A stretch of 29,193 nt of DNA from the NCBI GenBank assembly GCA_017694765.1, contig JADIML010000139.1, positions 1-29,193 on the forward strand, written 5' to 3'. Shown here in pieces: positions 15,404-23,428 of the stretch (position 1 is the first letter of the stretch; every line of letters starts with the position of its first letter). This DNA is from Candidatus Scybalomonas excrementavium (GTDB lineage: Bacteria > Bacillota > Clostridia > Lachnospirales > Lachnospiraceae). The notes beneath the pieces are model-generated. The model did no database searches. It had not been told where the DNA came from and saw only the letters and a program-made list of their open reading frames with translations. A program made the translations under genes and the position numbers.

Positions 15404-16783
15404 ATGTTACAGAAAGAAAGAAGAAAAATAGCAACTTTAACACTTGGGTGTAAAGTAAATAAGTATGAAACAGATGCGGTACAAGAGTTATTAAGTTCTG
15501 CTGGGTACGAAATTGTAGATTTTCAAGAAGGAGCAGATGTCTATTTAGTAAATACTTGTTCTGTTACGAATATTGCAGATAGAAAAAGTCGTCAAATGTT
15601 ACATCGAGCAAGAAAGATGAATCCAGATGCTATTGTAATTGCTATGGGATGTTATGTACAGGCAGCAGCAGATGAACTTTTAGAAGATCCGTATGTCGAT
15701 CTCGTTATTGGAAATAACAAAAAGAAAGATATCGTGTCTATTTTGGAAGAGTATTTTAGAAGCAATGAAAAACGTCCAGAAGTGATAGATATTAACGACA
15801 CAGAGGAATATGAAGAATTAACGATTCATGAAGTCAGTGAACATACAAGAGCTTATATTAAAGTACAAGATGGATGTAATCAGTTTTGTTCTTATTGTAT
15901 CATTCCATTTACAAGAGGACGTGTTAGAAGTCGTAAAATGGAAGAAGTATTAAAAGAAGTAGAAAATCTTGCAAAAAATGGATATAAAGAGATCGTTTTA
16001 ACAGGAATTCATTTAAGCTCTTATGGAATTGATTTGCTAGATAAAGTGGAAAAAGAAGATGGTTCCTTAAGAAAGCCTGTATATGGAATCGAAAAGAGTC
16101 AGCTACTAGAGTTGATTCAAAAGGTAGCTGATATAGAAGGAATTGAAAGAGTACGACTTGGTTCTTTAGAACCTAGAATTATTACTGAAGAGTTTGCGAC
16201 AAAACTATCTAATATTAAGGAATTTTGTCCACATTTTCATCTTTCCTTACAAAGTGGATGTGATGCAACACTTCAAAGAATGAATCGCCATTATACATGT
16301 GAAGATTATAAAAATAGCTGTAATCTTCTTAGAGAAAAATTTGATCGTCCAGCCCTTACAACTGATATTATCGTAGGATTTCCGGGAGAAACAGAAGAAG
16401 AATTTGAAGAAACCTATCGTTATTTACAAGAAATCAATCTATATGAAATGCACGTATTTAAATATTCCAGAAGAAAAGGAACAAGAGCAGATCAAATGAA
16501 GGATCAAGTGCAAGAACAAGAAAAGGCGAAAAGAAGTAGTCGTCTATTGGAAATGACAGCATTGCAGAAGAAACAATATGAAGATTCTTTTCTTGGAGAA
16601 CAAATGGATATTTTAATTGAAGAAGAATATGAAGAAGATGGAATTGAATATGTGGTAGGACATACAAAACGTTATCAGAAAGTAGCAGTTCGTGCTAAAG
16701 GCTTACAGGCAAACGAGATAATTCCTGTAAAATTAGTAGGTCGTTTAAAGAGCGGTATGCTTTTTGGAGAAAAAATAAAATAA
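15404..16783 (+). CDS. mtaB: tRNA t6A37 methylthiotransferase
   Basis: A 459-residue radical-SAM enzyme converting t6A37 to ms2t6A37 in ANN-decoding tRNAs. The N-terminal UPF0004 domain holds three auxiliary-cluster cysteines in TLGCKVNKYE, VNTCSVTN and AMGCYVQ. The radical-SAM cluster is CNQFCSYC (C158, C162, C165). The C-terminus is a TRAM-like RNA-binding domain (~400-455). LGCKVN and the overall length separate MtaB from MiaB (which has LGCQMN) and RimO. I start at ATG 15404 with GGAG 6 bases before it. The frame stays open upstream to 15317, but those residues are untypical of the family and have no SD. No clear promoter is seen in the 150 bp upstream. Confidence 0.95.
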   Translation: MLQKERRKIATLTLGCKVNKYETDAVQELLSSAGYEIVDFQEGADVYLVNTCSVTNIADRKSRQMLHRARKMNPDAIVIAMGCYVQAAADELLEDPYVDLVIGNNKKKDIVSILEEYFRSNEKRPEVIDINDTEEYEELTIHEVSEHTRAYIKVQDGCNQFCSYCIIPFTRGRVRSRKMEEVLKEVENLAKNGYKEIVLTGIHLSSYGIDLLDKVEKEDGSLRKPVYGIEKSQLLELIQKVADIEGIERVRLGSLEPRIITEEFATKLSNIKEFCPHFHLSLQSGCDATLQRMNRHYTCEDYKNSCNLLREKFDRPALTTDIIVGFPGETEEEFEETYRYLQEINLYEMHVFKYSRRKGTRADQMKDQVQEQEKAKRSSRLLEMTALQKKQYEDSFLGEQMDILIEEEYEEDGIEYVVGHTKRYQKVAVRAKGLQANEIIPVKLVGRLKSGMLFGEKIK

Positions 16784-16816
16784 TTGATTGTGTTTTCTGA
16801 AAATTTGTATTAAAAT
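16784..16816 (+). promoter_or_regulatory. Probable sigma-A promoter for ireB
   Basis: The best pair is TTGTGT (16788-16793), 17 bp, TAAAAT (16811-16816). An overlapping TTGATT (16784-16789) with TATTAA (16808-16813) at 18 bp is an alternative. It begins directly at the mtaB stop codon. Confidence 0.4.
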
Positions 16817-16847
16817 ATAGGTAATAATATTTAAAGGACGTGATCAT

Positions 16848-17108
16848 ATGGAATTAAATCAAACACAATATTTTCAACAAGTAGGAAATGAACAAGAATT
16901 AGATGTACATGATATTTTAAGACAAGTTTATAGTGCATTGACAGAAAAGGGATACAATCCAGTGAATCAGATCGTTGGGTATATTATGTCTGGAGATCCA
17001 ACATATATTACAAGCTATAAAAATGCAAGAAGTTTAATTATGAAGGCAGAACGTGATGATATTATGGAAGCCCTATTAGAAAGTTATATTGAAACAAGAC
17101 TAAAATAA
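16848..17108 (+). CDS. ireB: IreB family regulatory protein (DUF965)
   Basis: An 86-residue cytoplasmic protein. The conserved core DVHDILRQVYSALTEKGYNPVNQIVGYI..GDPTYITSYKNAR is diagnostic of the IreB/YrzL family. In Enterococcus, IreB is phosphorylated on N-terminal threonines by the Ser/Thr kinase IreK and lowers cephalosporin resistance; a threonine (T6) sits in the corresponding N-terminal segment here. Its place directly before ruvX and a DUF1292 gene matches the conserved Firmicutes order yrzL-yrrK-yrzB. AAAGGA lies about 10 bases before ATG. Confidence 0.93.
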   Translation: MELNQTQYFQQVGNEQELDVHDILRQVYSALTEKGYNPVNQIVGYIMSGDPTYITSYKNARSLIMKAERDDIMEALLESYIETRLK

Positions 17109-17116
17109 AGAATGTG

Positions 17117-17140
17117 AAGAATGTGTTTAAACACATTCTT
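17117..17140 (+). terminator. Perfect 24-nt palindrome, probable terminator or attenuator after ireB
   Basis: A perfect inverted repeat centred on TTTAAA, with arms AAGAATGTGT and its complement. It is followed by TTTATATTTG, a poor U tract, so termination may be partial before ruvX. Confidence 0.5.
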
Positions 17141-17197
17141 TATATTTGTAAATCTTTGGTAGTCTATTTGTTGTAGAGATAGCACAGAGAAAAAAGA

Positions 17198-17209
17198 TTT
17201 GTATAATTT
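17198..17209 (+). promoter_or_regulatory. Possible -10 region for ruvX
   Basis: TTTGTATAATTT contains a perfect TATAAT (17202-17207) 32 bp before the ruvX ATG. No -35 is found at 16-18 bp. The same 12-mer is present at 6333-6344 before the spore-protein gene. Confidence 0.35.
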
Positions 17210-17239
17210 GAGCGGTATAGATAATAGGAGAGTAAATAC

Positions 17240-17683
17240 ATGAAAGTTATGGGACTTGATTATGGAACCAAAACGGTAGGAGTAGCAGTAAGCGATGAAC
17301 TCTTTCTTACAGCACAGAGTTTAGAAACCATCACGAGAAAGTCAGCGAATAAGTTAAGACAGACACTAGCGAGAATTGAACAGTTAGTAAAAGAGCATAA
17401 AGTAGGGCTTATTGTTCTTGGTTATCCCAAAAATATGAATAATACACTTGGTGATCGAGCGAAAGATACAGAAAGTTTTAAAGAAGATTTGGAAAGGCGA
17501 ACAGGTCTTAAGGTGATACTTTGGGATGAACGATTGACGACAATGGAAGCGGAACGGATCCTAATAGAAGGAAGCGTTCGAAGAGAAAATCGTAAAAGTG
17601 TGATTGATCAGATGGCAGCTTCTATTATTTTACAAAGCTATTTAGATGCCAATAGAGAAAAATTAAAAGAAAATAATTTCTGA
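17240..17683 (+). CDS. ruvX: RuvX/YqgF-type RNase H-fold nuclease
   Basis: A 147-residue protein of the YqgF family. The acidic residues of the RNase H-like active site are in GLDYGTKTVGVAVSD (first strand), the WDERLTTMEAE segment and DQMAASIILQSYL. GYPKNMNNTLGDRA is the other family signature. It is annotated as a putative Holliday-junction resolvase; in E. coli the protein is also linked to 16S rRNA 5'-end processing, which would fit the RNA-centred neighbourhood. The position between ireB and a DUF1292 gene is conserved in Firmicutes. Confidence 0.95.
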   Translation: MKVMGLDYGTKTVGVAVSDELFLTAQSLETITRKSANKLRQTLARIEQLVKEHKVGLIVLGYPKNMNNTLGDRAKDTESFKEDLERRTGLKVILWDERLTTMEAERILIEGSVRRENRKSVIDQMAASIILQSYLDANREKLKENNF

Positions 17684-17813
17684 TTGATGTGATACATACA
17701 AGAAAAAGGTATGAAAATTGAAAAAACAGAGAAAATAGATTTATGTGAATTTTTCGATGAATGTATGTTAGAAAATAAACTGTGATAAAGTTACAGATAA
17801 AAAGAATAGAATA

Positions 17814-17822
17814 TGCTATCAT
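17814..17822 (+). promoter_or_regulatory. Extended -10 promoter before the DUF1292 gene
   Basis: TGCTATCAT fits TGN-TATCAT. TTACAG at 17791-17796 is 20 bp upstream, too far for a normal -35, so the extended -10 would have to carry activity. Confidence 0.4.
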
Positions 17823-17909
17823 ATCCAAATTAAAGAATCGAAGGATAAAAATACAAACGGATATAGATGGATATAGAAGAAATAAAACGAATAGAAAAGA
17901 GGTATTGAT

Positions 17910-18188
17910 ATGGAACAAAGAGATGTTATTCCATTTGTGACAGAAGATGGAGAAGAATTGGAGCTTTATGTATTAGAGCAGACAAAATTAAATGGTAAAA
18001 ATTATTTACTTGTAGCAGATTCATTAGAGGAAGAAGATGAAGATGTAGAAGTTTATATTATGAAGGAAGCCGAATCAAAAGAAGGCGAAGAATTCGCTTC
18101 TTATGAATTTGTAGAGGAAGATACAGAACTAGAAGCTCTTGGAAAAATATTCGAAGAGTTATTAGAAGATGTAGATATTGAATTATAA
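17910..18188 (+). CDS. DUF1292 (YrzB-like) acidic protein
   Basis: A 92-residue, very acidic protein (runs such as EEEDEDVEVYIM and the C-terminal ELLEDVDIEL). The opening VTEDGEELELYVLEQTKLNGKNYLLVAD is the hallmark of DUF1292. Biochemical function is unknown. The family almost always follows ireB and ruvX. The AGAGGT SD is at normal spacing. In this genome it is followed by RNase J instead of directly by mltG as in Bacillus. Confidence 0.9.
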   Translation: MEQRDVIPFVTEDGEELELYVLEQTKLNGKNYLLVADSLEEEDEDVEVYIMKEAESKEGEEFASYEFVEEDTELEALGKIFEELLEDVDIEL

Positions 18189-18269
18189 AAAGAAGAGAAT
18201 GAGGTTTATCCTTTATAAAATAAAATTGTTCGGAATTTATATGGAAAAAGAAAAATAGGAGGAATCATT

Positions 18270-19931
18270 TTGAAAACAGATAACAAACCAATAAAAGTCA
18301 TTCCACTTGGAGGGTTAGAAGTAATTGGAATGAATATTACAGCCTATGAATTTGAGGATAGTATCATTGTTGTAGACTGTGGATTAGCATTTCCTGATGA
18401 TGAAATGTTAGGGATTGACCTTGTTATACCAGATATAACATATTTAAAACAAAATGCAGATAAAGTAAAAGGATTAGTCATTACCCATGGGCATGAAGAT
18501 CACATAGGGGCAATTCCTTATATTTTAAAAGAATTGAATATGCCAATTTATGCAACAAAACTGACAATGGGATTAATCGAGAATAAATTAAAAGAGCATA
18601 ATCTTATGAAAACAACAAGAAGAAAAGTTGTAAAATATGGACAGTCTATTAATCTTGGATGTTTTCGTATTGAATTTATTAAAGTGAATCATAGTATTGC
18701 AGATTCAGCAGCTCTTGCTATTTATTCTCCAGCAGGAATTGTTGTGCATACGGGCGACTTTAAAATCGATTACACACCACTTTTTGGTCAGGCAGTGGAT
18801 CTTTGTCGCTTTGCTGAACTTGGGAAAAAAGGTGTTTTAGCACTTCTTTCAGATAGTACCAATGCAGGGCGTCCAGGATATACAATGTCCGAAAGGATGG
18901 TAGCAAGAAAATTTGATAGTTTATTTACGGAACATACAAAACGACGTATTATCATTGCCACATTTGCTTCCAATGTAGACCGTGTGCATCAAATTATTTT
19001 AACGGCTCATAAATATAAGAGAAAAGTTGTCGTAGAAGGTCGCAGTATGATCAATGTAATTCAGACAGCTGTAGAGCTTGGATATATGGAAATTCCAGAG
19101 AATACATTAATTGATGTGGAACAGATGAAAAATTACACAGATGAACAGCTTGTTTTAATTACAACAGGAAGTCAAGGAGAAACGATGGCAGCCCTTTCTC
19201 GTATGGCAGCATCTGTTCATAAAAAGATTTCCATTCAGCCAAATGATGTTATCATTTTTAGTTCAAGTCCAATTCCAGGTAATGAGAAAGCGGTATCGAA
19301 AATTATTAATGAGCTTTATATGAAAGGTGCAGAAGTTGTTTTCCAAGATACCCATGTATCCGGACATGCTTGTCAGGAAGAAATTAAATTATTATACGCA
19401 TTAACAAAACCTAAGTATGCAGTGCCTCTTCATGGAGATTATCGTCAAAGAAAGATGAATGCAGGACTTGCTATGGAAATGGGAGTTGCCAAAGAAAACA
19501 CATTTTTAATTCATTCTGGCGATGTCTTATCTTTATCGAATGAAGAAGCTGGAAAAGTAGGAAGAGTAGCAGCTCAAGGTGTGTTTGTGGATGGATTAGG
19601 TGTTGGAGATGTTGGAAATATTGTGCTTAGAGATCGTCAACATTTATCACAAAATGGTTTATTAATCATTGTTGTAACACTAGAAAAATTCAGCAATCAG
19701 CTTGTAGCAGGTCCAGATATTGTTTCAAGAGGATTTGTCTATGTAAGAGAATCTGAGAACTTAATGGAAGAGGCAAGACAAGTTGTCAAAGAAGCATTAG
19801 TTGAGTGTTTAAGTAAAAATGTTACAGATTGGGGAAAAATTAAAAATACAATTAAAGATTCTCTTGGAGAATTTTTATGGAAACGCACGAAGAGAAATCC
19901 TATGATCCTCCCAATTATTACAGAGGTATAA
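18270..19931 (+). CDS. rnj: Ribonuclease J
   Basis: A 553-residue metallo-beta-lactamase/beta-CASP ribonuclease. The zinc motif HGHEDH (H73, H75, D77, H78) lies at nearly the same positions as in Bacillus RNase J1. Downstream are NHSIADSAALAI, HTGDFKID, GSQGE and SGHACQEEIKLLYALTKPKYAVPLHGD of the beta-CASP region, then a C-terminal domain ending KRNPMILPIITEV. It has endonuclease and 5'-3' exonuclease activity in mRNA decay and rRNA maturation. The start is TTG 18270 with a strong AGGAGG SD 8 bases upstream. No second paralogue is in the window, so J1 versus J2 is left open. It is probably co-transcribed with the YlbF-family gene 9 bases later. Confidence 0.96.
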   Translation: MKTDNKPIKVIPLGGLEVIGMNITAYEFEDSIIVVDCGLAFPDDEMLGIDLVIPDITYLKQNADKVKGLVITHGHEDHIGAIPYILKELNMPIYATKLTMGLIENKLKEHNLMKTTRRKVVKYGQSINLGCFRIEFIKVNHSIADSAALAIYSPAGIVVHTGDFKIDYTPLFGQAVDLCRFAELGKKGVLALLSDSTNAGRPGYTMSERMVARKFDSLFTEHTKRRIIIATFASNVDRVHQIILTAHKYKRKVVVEGRSMINVIQTAVELGYMEIPENTLIDVEQMKNYTDEQLVLITTGSQGETMAALSRMAASVHKKISIQPNDVIIFSSSPIPGNEKAVSKIINELYMKGAEVVFQDTHVSGHACQEEIKLLYALTKPKYAVPLHGDYRQRKMNAGLAMEMGVAKENTFLIHSGDVLSLSNEEAGKVGRVAAQGVFVDGLGVGDVGNIVLRDRQHLSQNGLLIIVVTLEKFSNQLVAGPDIVSRGFVYVRESENLMEEARQVVKEALVECLSKNVTDWGKIKNTIKDSLGEFLWKRTKRNPMILPIITEV

Positions 19932-19940
19932 ATAAGATAT

Positions 19941-20294
19941 ATGAGTACAATTGTGGATAAAACAAAAGAACTGATTGAAGAGATAAAACATTCAAAAGAA
20001 TATCAGGATTATCAAAATCTACAAAAAATAATAGAAAAAGATGGAGAATTATTTCGTAGAGTAAATTCTTATAGAAAACGAGCCTTTCTCTTACACAATA
20101 GCTCTCATGTTGGAAATGTTATGCAGCAAGTAAGAGAACTCCGTGCAGAGTATCAACAAGAATTGAACAATGAAGATGTTTTGCAATATCTAATTGCAGA
20201 GCAAAAAGTATGTAAAATAATTCGTGAAATTTCAGAGACAATCGCAAAGGAAATAGAGATTGATTATCATTTTTTAGAAGATGAATCAATATGA
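19941..20294 (+). CDS. YlbF/YmcA family protein (RNase-associated)
   Basis: A 117-residue, almost wholly helical protein with heptad-like charge patterns (TKELIEEIKHSKEYQDYQNLQKIIEKD ... VMQQVRELRAEYQQELNNEDVLQYLIAEQKVCKIIREISETIAKEI). It matches the YlbF/YmcA (RicF/RicA) family. In Bacillus these form the Y-complex with YaaT, which modulates RNase Y cleavage and sporulation/competence signalling. Which paralogue this is cannot be decided. The SD is weak: GAGG lies 14 bases upstream, within the end of the RNase J gene. Linkage with RNase J supports a role in mRNA turnover. Confidence 0.85.
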   Translation: MSTIVDKTKELIEEIKHSKEYQDYQNLQKIIEKDGELFRRVNSYRKRAFLLHNSSHVGNVMQQVRELRAEYQQELNNEDVLQYLIAEQKVCKIIREISETIAKEIEIDYHFLEDESI

Positions 20295-20304
20295 GGGGAT
20301 ATAG

Positions 20305-20703
20305 ATGGCAAAAAAACAGACAAGTGAAACTTTGAAAGTTATCTTTTTCAGTGTTTTACGACTTGTAGTGAATTTAATTATTTTATATTTGTTAATTCAA
20401 TTCTTTTTATTTGCCTATCGTTTTTCTTATCAAGTTTTTGCTGACGAGGCATATCAGCCATATAATGATACAGCAGTCATGGTAACGGTTTTAGAGCAAG
20501 ATACTATGATGAACACTGCTGATACTCTGGAAAAAGAAGGAATTATTGCTAACAAATATATTTTTATATTACGTTATAAATTCTCAAAATATAATGGAAA
20601 TTTAAAAGCAGGAACCTATGAATTATCACCTGCTATGACAACAGATGAAATTTTAGCTATTTTATCTAATGAAGAATTGGAAACGAATAAAGGAGATACA
20701 TGA
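20305..20703 (+). CDS. MltG-like membrane protein lacking the lytic transglycosylase domain
   Basis: A 132-residue protein with one N-terminal TM helix (~15-38, IFFSVLRLVVNLIILYLLIQFFLF) and a short extracytoplasmic domain. The segment VTVLEQDTMMNTADTLEKEGIIANKYIFILRYKF...LKAGTYELSPAMTTDEILAIL corresponds to the LysM-like subdomain of MltG (YceG/YrrL). Full-length MltG (about 330-380 residues) continues with the catalytic transglycosylase domain, which is absent here: the stop overlaps the trmR start as ATGA. The location equals that of yrrL in Bacillus. It therefore looks like a stably reduced MltG without catalysis, perhaps a membrane scaffold or regulator. The frame is intact, with no sign of fresh decay. 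Confidence 0.82.
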   Translation: MAKKQTSETLKVIFFSVLRLVVNLIILYLLIQFFLFAYRFSYQVFADEAYQPYNDTAVMVTVLEQDTMMNTADTLEKEGIIANKYIFILRYKFSKYNGNLKAGTYELSPAMTTDEILAILSNEELETNKGDT

Positions 20704-21368
20704 GCAAGATAGTAGATGAACGAATTGTTGCTTATATTAATTCCTTGAATCATAATGATAGGGACATAGTTGCAGCCATAGAAAAAGAGGCGATAGAAAA
20801 CTATGTCCCAATTATCCGTAAGGAGACAAAAGAATTATTAAAAGTCTTAATTTGTATGAAAAAACCACAGAGAGTCTTAGAAGTTGGTACAGCTGTAGGA
20901 TTCTCTTCTATTTTTATGAGTGAATATTTACCAGAAGGTGCAACGATTACGACAATAGAAAATTATGCACCAAGAATTATAGAAGCAAAGAAGAATTTTA
21001 AAAGAGCTGGAAAAGAAGCACAGATTACATTGTTAGAGGGAGATGCGAATGACATATTAAAAACATTAGAACCTTCTTATGACATGATTTTTATGGATGC
21101 TGCCAAAGGGCAGTACATTCATTTTTTTCCAGAGATTATGCGACTGTTATCAAAAGATGGACTTTTAATTTCAGACAATGTTCTCCAAGATGGAGATGTG
21201 GTTCAATCAAGATATGGAGTAACAAGAAGGAATAGAACCATTCACAGTAGAATGAGAGAGTATTTATATACACTTAAAAATATCGAGGACTTAGAAACAG
21301 TGATTTTGCCAGTCGGTGATGGCGTAACTGTGAGTACGAGAATTGAGAAATCTCATGTGGAACAATAA
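20700..21368 (+). CDS. trmR: tRNA 5-hydroxyuridine methyltransferase
   Basis: A 222-residue class I O-methyltransferase of the catechol-O-methyltransferase-like family. Key segments are LEVGTAVGFSSIFMSEYLP (SAM motif I), TTIENYA, MIFMDAAKGQYIHFFPEI (metal-binding Asp region) and LLISDNVLQDGDVV. It corresponds by sequence type and position to Bacillus YrrM (TrmR), which methylates ho5U34 of tRNA to 5-methoxyuridine. The adjacent U32-family gene would supply the hydroxylated substrate. It starts within the previous stop (ATGA) with an AAAGGAG SD, so it is translationally coupled to the MltG-like gene. Function by orthology and context is good; the family alone would only give 'O-methyltransferase'. 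Confidence 0.88.
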   Translation: MSKIVDERIVAYINSLNHNDRDIVAAIEKEAIENYVPIIRKETKELLKVLICMKKPQRVLEVGTAVGFSSIFMSEYLPEGATITTIENYAPRIIEAKKNFKRAGKEAQITLLEGDANDILKTLEPSYDMIFMDAAKGQYIHFFPEIMRLLSKDGLLISDNVLQDGDVVQSRYGVTRRNRTIHSRMREYLYTLKNIEDLETVILPVGDGVTVSTRIEKSHVEQ

Positions 21369-21438
21369 GAAAATGGATATGATTCATACAAAAGAAAAAT
21401 AGGAACAGATTAGTTAAGGAAAAAGAAAAGGAGTTACT

Positions 21439-22674
21439 ATGAGAAGAGAAATAGAATTATTAATCCCCGCAAGCAGTCTTGAAGTGTTAAAAGTAGGGGT
21501 AACTTATGGTGCCAATGCCATTTACATTGGAGGAGAAATGTTTGGACTTCGTGCGAAAGCAAAAAATTTCTCCCATGAAGAAATGAAAGAGGGAATTGAA
21601 TATGCTCATAAACATGGAGTAAAAGTATTTATTACAGCTAACATTTCTGCCCACAATTATGACATCGATGGTGTTTATGAATATTTTAAAGAATTAAAAG
21701 AATTAAAACCAGATGCCGTTATTATTTCTGACGCAGGTATTTTTGCCATTGCAAAAGAAATACTTCCAGAGATTGATATTCATATTAGTACACAAGCAAA
21801 TAGTACAAACTATAAAACATATCAATTCTGGTATAACTTAGGTGCAAAACGTGTTGTGGCAGCTCGTGAACTCTCTTTAGAAGAATTAAAAGAGATTCGT
21901 GAAAACATTCCAGAAGATATGGAAATTGAAGCGTTTATTCATGGAGCAATGTGTATGTCTCATTCTGGAAGATGTTTATTAAGTAATTATATGACAGGAA
22001 GAGATGCAAATCGTGGAGCTTGTACACATCCTTGTCGTTGGAAATATTCTCTTGTAGAAGAAAATCGTCCAGGCGAGTATATGCCAGTTTTTGAAAATGA
22101 AAGAGGAACTTATATATTTAACTCCAAAGATTTAAATATGATTGAACATATTCCAGAATTAGTAGAAGCTGGTGTTGATAGTTTCAAAATCGAAGGTAGA
22201 ATGAAAACAGCACTTTATGTAGCAACGGTTGCGAGAACGTATCGAAAAGCCATCGATGACTATTTAGAGTCAGAAGAAAAATATCGTGCTAATTTAGACT
22301 ATTATAGAAGTGAAATTTCAAAATGTACGTATCGTCAGTTTACAACTGGATTCTACTTTGGAAAAACAGATGAAAATAGCCAGATTTATGATAATAATAC
22401 TTATATTAAAGAATACACATATATCGGTATTGTACAAAGCGTCAATGAAGAAGGTCTTTGTGAGTTAGAACAGAGAAATAAATTCTCAGTTGGAGAAACG
22501 ATTGAAGTTATGATTCCAGATGGAACAAATAAAGAAGTAACCGTAAAACGCATTTTTGATGAAGACGGAAGAGAGATGGAAAGTGCACCACATTCAAAAC
22601 AAAAAATCTTTGTTGATTTTGGTGAACCACTAGAAATTGGTTGGTTACTTAGAAGAAAAGAAGAAGTAGAATAG
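21439..22674 (+). CDS. trhP: U32-family tRNA hydroxylation protein (TrhP)
   Basis: A 411-residue member of 'peptidase family U32'. An N-terminal TIM-barrel-like region (LLIPASSLEVLKVGVTYGANAIYIGG, HISTQANSTNYKTYQFW) leads to the cysteine cluster of the family: AMCMSHSGRCLLSNYM and GACTHPCRW. The signature IEGRMKTALYVATVARTYR and the C-terminal U32_C barrel (~330-405) follow. TrhP proteins make 5-hydroxyuridine at tRNA position 34 from prephenate-derived chemistry; Bacillus yrrN/yrrO (trhP1/P2) lie next to trmR, as here. Only one copy is present in this window, of the longer YrrO-like type. The four conserved Cys are consistent with an Fe-S cluster. A terminator follows at 22697. Confidence 0.88.
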   Translation: MRREIELLIPASSLEVLKVGVTYGANAIYIGGEMFGLRAKAKNFSHEEMKEGIEYAHKHGVKVFITANISAHNYDIDGVYEYFKELKELKPDAVIISDAGIFAIAKEILPEIDIHISTQANSTNYKTYQFWYNLGAKRVVAARELSLEELKEIRENIPEDMEIEAFIHGAMCMSHSGRCLLSNYMTGRDANRGACTHPCRWKYSLVEENRPGEYMPVFENERGTYIFNSKDLNMIEHIPELVEAGVDSFKIEGRMKTALYVATVARTYRKAIDDYLESEEKYRANLDYYRSEISKCTYRQFTTGFYFGKTDENSQIYDNNTYIKEYTYIGIVQSVNEEGLCELEQRNKFSVGETIEVMIPDGTNKEVTVKRIFDEDGREMESAPHSKQKIFVDFGEPLEIGWLLRRKEEVE

Positions 22675-22696
22675 TATTTATAAGAATGTATAAAAG

Positions 22697-22730
22697 GCTG
22701 TCCCAGTATTTGATAAGGGGGCAGTTTTTT
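22697..22730 (+). terminator. Terminator of the mtaB-trhP region
   Basis: CTGTCCC (22698-22704) pairs with GGGGCAG (22718-22724) with one G-U, enclosing a 13-nt loop, followed by six T. Confidence 0.8.
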
Positions 22731-22738
22731 ATGTTATA

Positions 22739-22880
22739 GGAAATTCCTCGCAAAGCGAGTTATCCATTGATTTCCAATAAAATAAAAAAGTGATTCCTAC
22801 GAAAAAGTACAGATTTCAGATATGAAATTTTGCAATACAAACATTATTTTATCCTATTCTTTTGCAGTATATAGGAATCA
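22739..22880. repeat. Cluster of nested inverted repeats in the 313-bp intergenic gap
   Basis: The gap 22675-22987 has no gene. After the terminator it holds CTCGC-AAA-GCGAG (22747-22759) nested within GGAAAT (22739-22744) / ATTTCC (22770-22775). A separate 9-bp inverted pair, TGATTCCTA (22791-22799) / TAGGAATCA (22872-22880), encloses a smaller ATTTCA/TGAAAT hairpin. It could be a small dispersed repeat or a structured leader; no ORF or transposase is present. Confidence 0.4.
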
Positions 22881-22910
22881 TAGAAAAAGTTTACAATATT
22901 TTTAAAAGAA

Positions 22911-22939
22911 TTGTTTTTTTTGTAAAAATATAGTAGAAT
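22911..22939 (+). promoter_or_regulatory. Sigma-A promoter of the nfeD-slipin operon
   Basis: TTGTTT (22911-22916), a 17-bp T/A-rich spacer and TAGAAT (22934-22939), 49 bp before the ATG. Confidence 0.65.
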
Positions 22940-22987
22940 GAAAATACCTAAAATAATAGGGAGAACAGCAAGGAAGGAGAGATTAAT

Positions 22988-23413
22988 ATGTTAGCAGTAT
23001 TTCTTTGGTTATTGGCAGCAGCAGCATTTATTGTAATTGAAATTGTGACGCTTGGGCTTACAAGTATTTGGTTTGCTGGTGGAGCAATTGTAGCTGGCAT
23101 TGGTGCTGCTTTTTCAGCTGATATTATGATTCAACTAATTTTATTTGCTGTTGTTTCCGTTATATTGCTGATTTTTACAAGACCGTTGGCAGCAAAGCAT
23201 ATAACAGGGCAGACTACGAAGACAAATGTAGATAGCTTGATTGGCAAAGAAGCGATTGTGAAAGAAGAAATCAATAATCGAAAAGGGCAAGGAGTTGCAG
23301 TGGTCAATGGGCAGGAGTGGACTGCTAGAACAGAGGATGATGATAATATTATCGAAGCTGGAGCAACTGTCACAATTCAGAAAATATCTGGAGTCAAATT
23401 GATTGTCAAATAA
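22988..23413 (+). CDS. NfeD-like membrane protein (short form)
   Basis: A 141-residue protein with two or three hydrophobic segments in residues ~1-58 (FLWLLAAAAFIVIEIVTLGL, WFAGGAIVAGIGAAF, IQLILFAVVSVILLIF). A C-terminal soluble OB-fold domain (~75-141) has SLIGKEAIVKEEINNRKGQGVAVVNGQEWTAR. It lacks the ClpP-like protease domain of long NfeD, so it is the truncated NfeD1b type. Such proteins partner with SPFH-domain proteins; the stomatin-like gene begins 16 bases downstream. They are thought to organise membrane microdomains or help membrane quality control. The SD AAGGAG is at normal spacing. Confidence 0.9.
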   Translation: MLAVFLWLLAAAAFIVIEIVTLGLTSIWFAGGAIVAGIGAAFSADIMIQLILFAVVSVILLIFTRPLAAKHITGQTTKTNVDSLIGKEAIVKEEINNRKGQGVAVVNGQEWTARTEDDDNIIEAGATVTIQKISGVKLIVK

Positions 23414-23428
23414 AAGGAGGGATTTTAT

